DNA from: Bacteroidales bacterium
Lineage (GTDB): Bacteria > Bacteroidota > Bacteroidia > Bacteroidales > UBA932
NCBI GenBank assembly: GCA_017476575.1
Contig: JAFUZO010000028.1
Span: 1 to 64,000 of the forward strand
Length of the DNA stretch: 64,000 nucleotides
Reading direction: 5' to 3'
Below, in pieces: positions 1-7,041 of the stretch. Both the position numbers and the translations under genes were made by a program. The notes beneath the pieces were generated by a model that saw nothing but the letters and a program-made list of their open reading frames with translations, was not told the origin of the DNA and did not search any database. Position 1 is the stretch's first letter; each line of letters opens with the position of its first letter.

Positions 1-2
1 AC

Positions 3-788
3 GCTTTCACCCTCGGCCTGCTCCGGGAAGCGCCCCGCCTGGACATCGAAGTCCGCTCCCTCCACACCGACATGCCGGCCACCTGCCCGACACGCTCGGC
101 CCTCGACAGCAAAGTTCGCTATGCAGGACGCATCCATGTGCCCGAGAGTGTGGATTCCTTCCGGGCCCGCAAGGTCGATGTGGACGGTATCTTGGACAAG
201 CTCTTTTCTGACAGGCGTTTCCTGGAGGAGACCGGCGGGCGTTGGCGCTTCGTGTACGAACTCTTCACCCTCTGGTGCGGCTACCATAATTACTGCGAGG
301 ACGGCCGGTTCGACGACCTTTTCACGTCGGCGCAGGCCGCCGGGCTCTGGGAATCGGAGAACTACGCCTTCTATGCCGGCCATTCCGCCGCCCGTTACCG
401 CCACCTGCCGCTCCTTGCCGACATCATCGACCGGGCCGACGAGGCCATCCGGACCGGCGGCTCCAAAGCCGACTTGCGTTTCGGGCACGATTTCGTCCTG
501 AACGCCTTCTGCCCGCTCCTGGACATCGACGGCTGCGGCCACGAGCCCGAGACGGCCGACGAGGTGAAATACTGGTTCCACAGTTACGACACCCCCATGG
601 CCTCCACCCTCCTGTTCATCTTGTACCGCTCCCGGAAAAGCCCCGACATCCTGTTCAAGGTGCTGCGCAACGGCGCTGAGGTCACCCTCCCTCAACTGAA
701 CCCTGTCAGCGGCCCCTATTACCGCTGGGACGATTTCACCGCCTGGTCCCGCGCCCTCGCCGCCGCCCACCCGGCCCGGCCCCGGTAA
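3..788 (+). CDS. Histidine-type (acid) phosphatase, C-terminal part
   Basis: The reading frame is open to the left edge, so only the last 261 or so residues are seen. The tail matches the C-terminal half of the histidine-phosphatase domain encoded at 25729-27984: both have an FGHD motif (the catalytic HD of the family), a PMAS..L..ILYR strand, PDILFK/PDILVK, and a final GPYYRW. Members of this family remove phosphate from small phosphomonoesters or inositol phosphates in the periplasm or at the surface. The N-terminal RHGxR motif lies outside the window and cannot be checked. The internal ATG at 72 is not the true start, because the similarity continues upstream. The family is clear; the substrate is not. 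Confidence 0.85.
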   Translation, partial: AFTLGLLREAPRLDIEVRSLHTDMPATCPTRSALDSKVRYAGRIHVPESVDSFRARKVDVDGILDKLFSDRRFLEETGGRWRFVYELFTLWCGYHNYCEDGRFDDLFTSAQAAGLWESENYAFYAGHSAARYRHLPLLADIIDRADEAIRTGGSKADLRFGHDFVLNAFCPLLDIDGCGHEPETADEVKYWFHSYDTPMASTLLFILYRSRKSPDILFKVLRNGAEVTLPQLNPVSGPYYRWDDFTAWSRALAAAHPARPR

Positions 789-832
789 CTGCTCTTCTAT
801 CGCCCGGCCCCCACGGCAGGTGGCCCCCACTA

Positions 833-1122
833 TCCGTCCACGCATCAGGCCCTTTTTCGTGGATGAACAACCGCATCCTCCTTTCCATCCACGATTATGG
901 TCGTTTTCGTGGGCGGGTGGGCTCTCCCAGCCTTCTTGTCCATGATATCGCCCCATTTTCGTGGATGGGTTCGGTCCCTTTCCCTGTCCATCCACGATAA
1001 CGCCCTGAAACGTGGACAGGATGGCCGGATTCACCTTCCCATCCACGATTTCGGTCCTTTTCGTGGACGGATGGGTCTTCCCAGCCTTCTTGTCCACGAT
1101 TCCTGCCCTTTTTCGTGGATGG
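833..1122. repeat. Tandem array of six palindromic repeat units, about 52 bp period
   Basis: Six units begin near 833, 884, 937, 986, 1038 and 1091, so the period is 49-53 bp. Each is about 33 bp and has the form TCCACGA, about 12 nt, TTTTCGTGGA, which makes an imperfect inverted repeat. The spacers are about 18-20 bp and partly conserved: CCCAGCCTTCTTGTCCA follows units 2 and 5, which suggests duplication of larger blocks. The left arm reads TCCGTCCACG in unit 1 and is decayed to TCCATGA in unit 3; unit 4 has AAACGTGGA as its right arm. The spacers are too short and too conserved for CRISPR. Function is unknown. Confidence 0.8.
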
Positions 1123-1153
1123 ACATCTCGGGTCCGGGCATTTTGGGCAAAAG

Positions 1154-1181
1154 AAAAGCGCCCCAGATGTGTCTGGAGAGC
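1154..1181 (-). terminator. Degenerate copy of the tRNA-Gly terminator, probably ending the toxin-antitoxin operon
   Basis: On the minus strand a stem-loop (arms 1158-1167 and 1172-1181) is followed by TTTTCTT. It is a near copy of the terminator downstream of the intact tRNA-Gly at 1916-1944, with one changed base in the arm. Because the toxin gene reads toward it, it may now end that transcript. Confidence 0.5.
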
Positions 1182-1187
1182 CGTTTG

Positions 1188-1258
1188 GGCCGGAAAACGA
1201 GACTTGAACTCGCGACCCAGACCTTGCCAAGGTCGGGGTCTACAGATGCACGATTTCT
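1188..1258 (-). pseudogene. tRNA-Gly pseudogene (degenerate duplicate)
   Basis: The minus strand carries the T arm and 3' acceptor half of the tRNA-Gly at 1952-2024 almost unchanged (GGGTCGCGAGTTCAAGTCTC, then TTTTCCG). The D arm is scrambled, and the 5' acceptor reads TCAGAAA, so it no longer pairs with the 3' side. The anticodon loop reads TTGGCAA instead of TTGCCAA. The similarity continues through the 3' flank and terminator, so the duplication covered more than the gene. It is unlikely to fold as a working tRNA. Confidence 0.7.
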
Positions 1259-1266
1259 GAAACAGA

Positions 1267-1602
1267 TTATTCTTCAACTTTGTTGCGCAGTGCAATAATC
1301 TCTGCATCAGAAATCGTCTCCCGCTCTGATTTGTCATAGACGGTCAGCAGGGTAATGTTTCGATGGTCGGCATCAACGGCCATGTTGAAAGTGATTACTC
1401 TGGCTCCGCCGCTCTTTCCTTTTCCTTTGCTCTTGATGGACATGCGGACTTTTCTGATACCGCCGCCCAAGTCTGACCCGGCAAGGGGATTTGCCGTTAT
1501 CTCATTGATAAAGGTGTGAAAATCCTCCGGAAAGGAGGGATATTTCTTGGTGAGCCGTTTCGCCTGTTTCAAGAACTCCGGCAGATAGGAAATGTTCACC
1601 AT
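1267..1602 (-). CDS. RelE/ParE-superfamily toxin of a type II toxin-antitoxin pair
   Basis: 111 residues from the ATG at 1602, beginning MVNISYLPEFLKQAKRLTKK. The frame stays open further upstream, but that part overlaps the antitoxin gene in another frame and has no RBS support. The basic N-terminal helices, a GGARVI strand and the end VYDKSERETISDAEI are typical of RelE/HigB-like ribosome-dependent mRNA nucleases of Bacteroidales. It starts 4 nt after the antitoxin stop, which gives the usual antitoxin-first order. The module sits between an intact tRNA-Gly and a degenerate copy of it. The family is likely; the exact subfamily and activity are not shown. Confidence 0.8.
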   Translation of the reverse strand: MVNISYLPEFLKQAKRLTKKYPSFPEDFHTFINEITANPLAGSDLGGGIRKVRMSIKSKGKGKSGGARVITFNMAVDADHRNITLLTVYDKSERETISDAEIIALRNKVEE

Positions 1603-1606
1603 AACC

Positions 1607-1834
1607 CTACACGGCTTCAAGTTCCTTGAACAGTTGCTCGATGCCGGGCAGAGCGGTTCCGTTCTCCTGTGCCGACTTAAGTTCACGGAAGCCCTGCTCT
1701 ATACTTTTCAACGTTTCCTCCTTTTCGCTCCGGGAGGTGTTGTCTGAATATGTCCACCCCATCTTCCGGGAAAGTTTGCGGAAGAAAGGCATGTCTCCTT
1801 TCGGAATATTGACAGATATATTGTTCATTGCCAT
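1607..1834 (-). CDS. Antitoxin of the RelE-type pair
   Basis: 75 residues from the ATG at 1834, chosen because a strong Shine-Dalgarno (AAAAGGAGGT) lies just upstream, which is rare in this window. The N-terminus (MNNISVNIPKGD) looks like a short strand for a ribbon-type DNA-binding fold. The middle is charged and helical, and the C-terminus (LPGIEQLFKELEAV) would wrap the toxin. A perfect palindrome at 1860-1872 beside the -7 element fits autorepression by the antitoxin or the complex. The role is assigned mainly from its size and its coupling to the toxin gene. Confidence 0.7.
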   Translation of the reverse strand: MAMNNISVNIPKGDMPFFRKLSRKMGWTYSDNTSRSEKEETLKSIEQGFRELKSAQENGTALPGIEQLFKELEAV

Positions 1835-1851
1835 AGTAACCTCCTTTTCGG

Positions 1852-1859
1852 CAAAGTTA
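1852..1859 (-). promoter_or_regulatory. -7 promoter element of the toxin-antitoxin operon
   Basis: Reads TAACTTTG on the minus strand and matches the Bacteroidetes -7 consensus TAnnTTTG. It lies 17 nt before the antitoxin ATG, leaving room for the AGGAGGT ribosome site. Confidence 0.6.
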
Positions 1860-1872
1860 ACGAAAGTTTCGT
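1860..1872. promoter_or_regulatory. Candidate operator palindrome for the toxin-antitoxin operon
   Basis: ACGAAAGTTTCGT is a perfect inverted repeat centred on G. It lies immediately upstream of the -7 element, where binding would block RNA polymerase. That is the usual place for antitoxin autoregulation. Assignment is by position only. Confidence 0.45.
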
Positions 1873-1915
1873 AATAGCGGTTGTGAGGTTGCATTTTTTC
1901 GCATCGCGATATCAG

Positions 1916-1944
1916 AAAAAGCGCCCCAGATGTTTCTGGAGCGC
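1916..1944 (-). terminator. Terminator of tRNA-Gly
   Basis: On the minus strand GCGCTCCAGA, loop AACA, TCTGGGGCGC, then TTTTT. The 10-bp stem has one G-T wobble pair. It starts 7 nt after the tRNA 3' end. Confidence 0.85.
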
Positions 1945-1951
1945 CGTTTGG

Positions 1952-2024
<73 letters not shown>

Positions 2025-2127
2025 ATTGCCGTTTTGAGATTACAAAGGTACGACATTTTTTTGGAAGTCCAAATTTTTTCTGAAAAATTTTGCGTGCCAG
2101 CGGGTCGCGCCGATTTTGCCCGCCGTC

Positions 2128-2204
2128 GTCATTCCCGGCTCGACCGGGAATCTTTTTCGTGGGTCGTCCTTTCGAGATGCCCGATCGGGTCGGTCGGGCA
2201 TGAC
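2128..2204. repeat. REP-like palindromic doublet
   Basis: Two related hairpins face each other: GTCATTCCCGG..CCGGGAATC (2128-2152) and GATGCCCGA..TCGGGCATGAC (2176-2204). The second, read in reverse complement, starts GTCATGCCCG and ends CGGGCATC, so the pair forms a head-to-head doublet as in REP/BIME elements. It lies inside the last codons of the HTCS gene; the HTCS stop codon is within the first unit. Confidence 0.7.
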
Positions 2205-5200
2205 GGACGGGGCGAGGGGGACGGATTACGGGCTTGACGGGAATCAGGGGCTTTCGCATAGTCTTTCGGCAGCACGCCGAAACGCTGCTTGAAGCACTTG
2301 GCGAAGTAGGAGGACGAGGTGAAGCCCACCTTTTCCGCCGCTTCGTTGATCCGGGCTCCGTCGCGGATGAGTTCCGCCGCCCGCTGGAGCCTGTAATGCT
2401 TGAGATAGTCGTTGGGCGTGCTGCCAGTGAGGGCCTTGAACTTCCGGAAGAAGTTCGTACGGGACATGGCCATGTCGTAGGCGAGGGCCTCGATGGAGAA
2501 GGATTCCTCCGCGATCTGGTTCTCGATGGAAGCGTTGATGGCCTTCATGAAGTCGGCATCGGGACCGCTGCGGCTTTCCTCGGGCAGGTCCGCCCCCTTC
2601 GACAAGGCCTGCCGGAAGGCCTCCCTCAGGCGCAGGAGGTTGTCGATCTGGCCATGCAACTGGCGGAGGGAGAAGGGCTTTTCCACATAGGCATCGGCCC
2701 CGCTGTCCATGCCCTCGGTCTTGTCCGGGAGCGAGACCTTGGCCGTGAGGAGGATGACGGGAATGTGGCTGTAGGCAAGGTTCCCCTTGATGGTCCGGCA
2801 CAGTTCCAGCCCGTCCATGACCGGCATCATCACATCGCTCACGACCACATCCACCTCCTGTTCTTCCAGCACCTTGAGCGCCTTGGCGCCGTCTGTCGCC
2901 GTCAGGATGCGGTAGTAGGAAGACAGGTCCCCGCGCACGGTTTCCAGCAGGTCCGTGTTGTCCTCGACGATGAGGACGCAGGTGTCGCTTGCGTCGGTAG
3001 ACGGCCCTTCCCAGGCCGCGGCGGCGGCCGATGCCGTCCCTTCCTGCAGGAGAGGAAGCCGCAGGGTGAAGGAGGCCCCGCCCAGCGAGGAATCGCCCAC
3101 GCGGATGGTGCCGCCGTGCGCCTTGGCGATCTGCAGGGCATAGGCAAGCCCTACCCCCATGCCCGAGGCTTGGGCGACCTTGTCGTCGGCGGGCGTGTAG
3201 AAGATGCCGAAGATCTTTTCCTTCTCTTCGTCCTTGACGCCGGGACCGTTGTCCTCCACGCTCAGCAGGGCCTGGCCGCCGTCCGTGGAGATGCCGACCC
3301 GGATGGTGTCCCTGGCATATTTGAGGGCGTTGGAAAGGAGGTTGTTCAGGATCTTGGTCAGATGGTCCTCGTCGGCCTGGACCCAGACGGGACTTTCGGG
3401 GAACGCGGTCTCCGTCCGGATGCCCTTGGCCCGGGCGCTTTCCCTGAAGTTGGACGTGACGGACGCGGCAAAGGCGCACAGGTCCACGCGTGTGATGAGC
3501 ATGTCGATGCCGTCGGCCGTATTCTTGTCGTAACTCAAGATCCGGTTGATCGTCTCCTGCATATAGTCCAGGTTGCGGCTGATGACGTCCCCCGGCTCAT
3601 GCTGCTCCCTGTCGTGCTGGAGCCGGATGAGCGTGAGCGGCGTGCGTATCTCATGGACCAGGCCGATAAAAAAGCGGATGCGCTGCTCGTACAACTCTTT
3701 TTCACGCGCCTCCTCCCGTTCCTTCATCATCCGGGAATAGCGGTGCTGGATGGTTCTCTGGTAAAGGACCAGGGCGGAGGCGACGGCGCCGACGGCCAGC
3801 AGGATCCAGGCGATCCGGGCCAGCGGGGTGCTCCACCACGGAGGACGGACGGTGATGTGGAGCACGTCGTCGGCGCCTTCCGCCTCGAAGACATAGTCTC
3901 CGTGGGGAATCTTGGTGTAGGTGGCGATGTTCTGGCTGCCACCCTTGGTCATGCTCTTTTCAAAGCCCCGGAGCCGCCAGGAATACAGTTTCTTGGAAGG
4001 CTCCGAGTAGCCGAGTTCCGCCAGCCGGATGGAAAAACTGTTCTGGGCATACTTCAGGACGATGTCCCGGCCTCCCGGGGGAATGAAGATGGTGCTGTCC
4101 CCGACGGTCATCTCGCGGATCACCACCCGGGGTTCCGGCCGGCGGCCGGGCCCTTCGTCGGGCGTCATGGAAACCAGGGCGTCGTTCTGTCCCACGAAAA
4201 GCCGGCCCCCGGTGGAGTACAGCAGTTCCCCGGGGTGGATATTGTAGGGTGTGATGCTATGCCCGGAAGGATCGTAGCACCAGATGCCCAGGTTGGTGCT
4301 CATCCACAGGAGACCGCCCCCGTCCGTGGCCAGGGAGGTGATGCGGGCCCCGTCTAGGCGGCGGTCCGGAAGCAGGATGCGGGAAAACGACAGGCTGTCC
4401 TTGGGCAGGTACCACAGCCCCTCCCCGGACGTCCCCGCCCAGATACCTCCGTCCTTCCCCGGGAAGAGCAGGGTGACTTTGTTCCCGGGCAGGTATCCGT
4501 CGCCGGTCCGGGTGTTCACCAGGTGCTCCCAGTTGCCCGAGATGAGGTCTTTCCGGAAGATGCCCCGGTTGGAGGTCGCCATATACAGGTGATAGGACCG
4601 GTCTTCCGCGAAAGCGGTGATGGAACTCTTGGCGACGACCTCGAACTCGATGAGATGGTTGTCGGAAAGCGCATTCCCGTCCAGGATGATCCGGATGTCC
4701 TTGCGGTTGAGTTCGGGCTCGAAGTTGTCGTTGCCGCTGTGGTACGAGAAAACGCCCAGGTCCGTTCCCACCAGGATTTCCCCGCCTTCGAGCCGGTGGA
4801 GGGCATTGATGGTGGCATCCAGCGGATAATGCTTCATCTGGTGGGTGGCGGGGCTGTAGCGGTACAGGCCGTCGGCGTCGGTCCCGATCCAGAGATGTCC
4901 CGGCGACGCCAAGAGCCCCGTGATGGTCCCGCGCAGCCGCAGGCCCGCCGCGACAGGTTCGATCCGGTCCGCTCCGTCCGGCAGGATGAAGAGATGCTTC
5001 CCGGTGCCGAGCCAGAGGTTGCCGTCCCGGTCCTCCGCCAGCCTGGCGGGAGCGTCTGCGGCCCCGTCGTCCGGAAAGGGAATGGATACGGTCCCGGCGT
5101 CCTTGCCGGGAATCTTCAGCAGTCCGTTGTCCCGGGTCGGGATCCAGAGCGTGCCTTCCCGGTCCTTCAGGGTGTCTTCCTTCGGGGGGATCCGGAGGTC

Positions 5201-5767
5201 GGTATTCCGCAGGAAACTGCCGTCGGCGCTGAACAGGGCGACGCTTCCGTCCATGCTCTCGACCAGGAGGCGTCCCTCCGGCCCTTTGACGATGCGCTTC
5301 ACGTAAGGGGTGTGGATGCTGTGCTGGACCAGTTCGTCGGTGGCGGTGTTGTAGAGGAAGAGGCCCTGCCCCTGCGTCCCCGCGTAGAGAAGGTTCTGCC
5401 CCGCCGCAGTGAGGGTGTTCACCCGGGAAACGATGTTCACCCCGTAGCGTGTGGTCGTCCGGAAGGGGGACAGGCGGCCCACGGCGGGATCGTAGGTGTA
5501 GATTCCCTCCGGCGTTCCCGCCCAGACGAGTCCTCCCGCCTCGGCCAGGGACAGGACGGGGCGGGGGAACGTCTGCACGGTCTCGCCGTCATAGAGGTCC
5601 AGGCCGGCGTCCGTGCCGATCCACAGGAAGCCCCGGTTGTCCTGCATGACGCAGTTCACGTGGTTGCTGGAAAGGCCGTCCTTCTGCCCCAGGTATTCAT
5701 GGACGGGTGCCGCGCCGAGAGAAAGGGGGGCCAGCAGGGAAGACAGTATGAGAGCCAGGTTCCTCAT
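2129..5767 (-). CDS. Hybrid two-component system sensor/regulator (HTCS)
   Basis: 1212 residues from ATG 5767, chosen for its signal peptide (MRNLALILSSLLAPLSLGAA) and the promoter just upstream. Order: a periplasmic two-component propeller repeat region (about 25-570; WIGTDAGL, LWIPTRDNGL, IWAGTSGEGL repeats), Y_Y_Y domain (about 575-640), one membrane helix (about 650-670), HisKA with HEIRTPLTLI (about 705), HATPase with LLSNALKYA and VEDNGPGV, a receiver with SDVMMPVMDG (Asp near 977), and an AraC-type HTH (about 1082-1168). It would sense a glycan fragment in the periplasm and control the adjoining locus. The last 44 or so residues lie past the AraC domain and are encoded by a REP-like repeat, so that tail is probably acquired. 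Confidence 0.95.
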   Translation of the reverse strand: MRNLALILSSLLAPLSLGAAPVHEYLGQKDGLSSNHVNCVMQDNRGFLWIGTDAGLDLYDGETVQTFPRPVLSLAEAGGLVWAGTPEGIYTYDPAVGRLSPFRTTTRYGVNIVSRVNTLTAAGQNLLYAGTQGQGLFLYNTATDELVQHSIHTPYVKRIVKGPEGRLLVESMDGSVALFSADGSFLRNTDLRIPPKEDTLKDREGTLWIPTRDNGLLKIPGKDAGTVSIPFPDDGAADAPARLAEDRDGNLWLGTGKHLFILPDGADRIEPVAAGLRLRGTITGLLASPGHLWIGTDADGLYRYSPATHQMKHYPLDATINALHRLEGGEILVGTDLGVFSYHSGNDNFEPELNRKDIRIILDGNALSDNHLIEFEVVAKSSITAFAEDRSYHLYMATSNRGIFRKDLISGNWEHLVNTRTGDGYLPGNKVTLLFPGKDGGIWAGTSGEGLWYLPKDSLSFSRILLPDRRLDGARITSLATDGGGLLWMSTNLGIWCYDPSGHSITPYNIHPGELLYSTGGRLFVGQNDALVSMTPDEGPGRRPEPRVVIREMTVGDSTIFIPPGGRDIVLKYAQNSFSIRLAELGYSEPSKKLYSWRLRGFEKSMTKGGSQNIATYTKIPHGDYVFEAEGADDVLHITVRPPWWSTPLARIAWILLAVGAVASALVLYQRTIQHRYSRMMKEREEAREKELYEQRIRFFIGLVHEIRTPLTLIRLQHDREQHEPGDVISRNLDYMQETINRILSYDKNTADGIDMLITRVDLCAFAASVTSNFRESARAKGIRTETAFPESPVWVQADEDHLTKILNNLLSNALKYARDTIRVGISTDGGQALLSVEDNGPGVKDEEKEKIFGIFYTPADDKVAQASGMGVGLAYALQIAKAHGGTIRVGDSSLGGASFTLRLPLLQEGTASAAAAAWEGPSTDASDTCVLIVEDNTDLLETVRGDLSSYYRILTATDGAKALKVLEEQEVDVVVSDVMMPVMDGLELCRTIKGNLAYSHIPVILLTAKVSLPDKTEGMDSGADAYVEKPFSLRQLHGQIDNLLRLREAFRQALSKGADLPEESRSGPDADFMKAINASIENQIAEESFSIEALAYDMAMSRTNFFRKFKALTGSTPNDYLKHYRLQRAAELIRDGARINEAAEKVGFTSSSYFAKCFKQRFGVLPKDYAKAPDSRQARNPSPSPRPSCPTDPIGHLERTTHEKDSRSSRE

Positions 5768-5772
5768 CCCTG

Positions 5773-5780
5773 CAAATATA
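5773..5780 (-). promoter_or_regulatory. -7 element of the HTCS gene
   Basis: TATATTTG on the minus strand, a full match to TAnnTTTG. Only 5 nt separate it from the ATG, so transcription should start at or beside the start codon (leaderless mRNA). Confidence 0.65.
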
Positions 5781-5876
5781 TGAAAAAGCGCGGGACGGGA
5801 GAGCCTGCAAAAGGGTAATCGCGGCCCGAAAAAAGAAAAAAACGTCCCAGGACGCCTCTCCCGTCCGGAAAAAGAG

Positions 5877-5884
5877 TATATTAG
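5877..5884 (+). promoter_or_regulatory. Possible -7 element of the GH43 gene
   Basis: TATATTAG is a near match to TAnnTTTG with one mismatch. It lies 4 nt before the ATG at 5889 and faces away from the HTCS promoter. If active, this transcript would also be leaderless. Confidence 0.4.
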
Positions 5885-5888
5885 CGCC

Positions 5889-6953
5889 ATGGAACGACTG
5901 AATGTGCTGCTGCTTGCCCTCATGCTGGTCCTCTCCTGCGGCCATCCCCGCAAGGGAGTCGGGGACCTGCAGCAGGATGTGTATACCAACCCCATCTACC
6001 CCGCCGGTTCCTCGCCGCGCCTCATCCGCCATGACGGACACTACTATTATACCCAGTCCATGAACGACCGGGTGTCGGTCTGGCGGACCGACCGCATCGG
6101 CGACATCGCCACGGCGCCGGAGCATGTGGTGTATTCCCCGGGCGGGACCTGGCACATATCGGCCCCGCAACTGCACCGGATCGACGGGAAATGGTATCTC
6201 CTGTTCTCCTCCGACGATGGTTCCGGGAGCGATATCCGCCACATCTATGTGATGGAGAACGGGGCCGACGACCCGCTGGACGGCACCTTCGCCATGAAGG
6301 GCTGGATCGAGACCGGCCATGTGAAGGACATCCATCCCACCACGTTCACCCATGGCGGGAAGCGGTATCTGCTCTGGTCGGGGACCGATTCCGTAGTGCC
6401 CGGAAAGCCCACCGTCTGGAACATCTACATTTCGGCCATGAGGGACCCGTGGACCCTGGAGGGCGAGGCGGCCGTGATTTCCACGCCCCAATACGAATGG
6501 GAATGCCAGTGGATCGACGAGGACGGGACGTCCTATCCCGCCCCCTCGCTGGTGAACGAAGGGCCGGAGTTCCTGTACTCCCGCGACAGCACCCGTCTCC
6601 TGGTCTATTATGCGGCCAGCGAGACCTATACCAGTTATTACTGCGAGGGCCTTCTCATCGCCTCCGCAGGGGCCGACCCGCTGGACCCGGCCTCCTGGCA
6701 CAAAAAACCCGAGCCGGTCTTCTCCAAATGCGAGCGCACGGGCGTCCTGGGCCCCGGTCACCTGAGTTTCTTCCGCACCGGGAGCCAACTCTATATCCTG
6801 TACAACGGAAAATCCCGCTTCCCGGACATGCGGGCCGTGGACAACCGTTCTCCCCGGATGCAGGAAGTGCAGTGGGGGAAAGACGGGATTCCGGTACTGG
6901 GTTTTCCCGTGCGGGAGGATTCCCTCCTTCTTGCGCCCTGTCCGGAGGATTAG
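5889..6953 (+). CDS. GH43-type five-bladed propeller glycosidase, lipoprotein
   Basis: 354 residues with a lipobox signal (LALMLVLSCGH), so it is probably anchored in the outer membrane. The start YTNPIYPAGSSPRLIRHDGHYYYTQS is the first blade of a GH43-type propeller. Asp/Glu-rich later blades (TGHVKDIHPTTF, VNEGPEFLYSRDSTRLLVYY) supply the expected general acid in the NEGPEF segment. The likely substrate is an arabinose- or xylose-containing glycan. The usual catalytic-base NPxxxxxxDP signature is not exact (the proline-serine-proline region reads SSPRLI), so the subfamily and even activity are uncertain. It lies between the divergent HTCS gene and SusC, and probably belongs to the locus controlled by that HTCS. 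Confidence 0.75.
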   Translation: MERLNVLLLALMLVLSCGHPRKGVGDLQQDVYTNPIYPAGSSPRLIRHDGHYYYTQSMNDRVSVWRTDRIGDIATAPEHVVYSPGGTWHISAPQLHRIDGKWYLLFSSDDGSGSDIRHIYVMENGADDPLDGTFAMKGWIETGHVKDIHPTTFTHGGKRYLLWSGTDSVVPGKPTVWNIYISAMRDPWTLEGEAAVISTPQYEWECQWIDEDGTSYPAPSLVNEGPEFLYSRDSTRLLVYYAASETYTSYYCEGLLIASAGADPLDPASWHKKPEPVFSKCERTGVLGPGHLSFFRTGSQLYILYNGKSRFPDMRAVDNRSPRMQEVQWGKDGIPVLGFPVREDSLLLAPCPED

Positions 6954-7005
6954 AGACAAATTTTTTCTTTTCCGGTACGGGATTCGCCCGTCCCTGTTCC
7001 GAGAG

Positions 7006-7034
7006 GGGTTATCTTTGCACTCGACTGATAACCC
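7006..7034. promoter_or_regulatory. Inverted repeat across the SusC promoter
   Basis: GGGTTATC (7006-7013) and GATAACCC (7027-7034) form a perfect 8-13-8 inverted repeat followed by TTTTCTT. The left arm overlaps the -7 element at 7010-7017. It may be an operator, or, for transcripts entering from the GH43 gene, a terminator. Confidence 0.5.
7010..7017 (+). promoter_or_regulatory. -7 element of the first SusC/SusD operon
   Basis: TATCTTTG is a perfect TAnnTTTG match, 24 nt before the SusC ATG at 7042. Confidence 0.65.
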
Positions 7035-7041
7035 TTTTCTT

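Larger units (their letters stand above)
789..1266. other. Intergenic region with repeat array and tRNA relic
   Basis: This 478-bp stretch holds no convincing gene. Open frames across it are made of the repeats and read as low-information peptides. It contains six copies of an imperfect palindrome (833-1122), then a degenerate copy of the tRNA-Gly terminator and gene body (1154-1258) that ends 8 bp from the toxin stop codon. Confidence 0.8.

Noticed and set aside
833-1122. CRISPR-like array
   Set aside because: The spacers are only 18-20 bp and partly conserved, the repeats are decayed palindromes, and no cas gene is nearby.
1188-1258. A second functional tRNA with anticodon GGC
   Set aside because: The 5' acceptor strand and D arm do not pair; only the 3' half is preserved.
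897-1298. Open frames of 80-130 codons across the repeat array on both strands
   Set aside because: They consist of translated repeat units without a start context or known similarity.
2129-2157. The ATTCCCGG...CCGGGAAT hairpin plus CTTTTT as a simple terminator
   Set aside because: The T-run is on the strand opposite the HTCS gene, and no gene on the plus strand ends there; a REP-like unit fits better with its inverted partner.
2234-4357. A 707-codon frame on the plus strand opposite the HTCS gene, and similar long antisense frames opposite SusC (7009-9345 and 38500-41622)
   Set aside because: High GC content keeps antisense frames open. The opposite strands encode complete, recognisable proteins.
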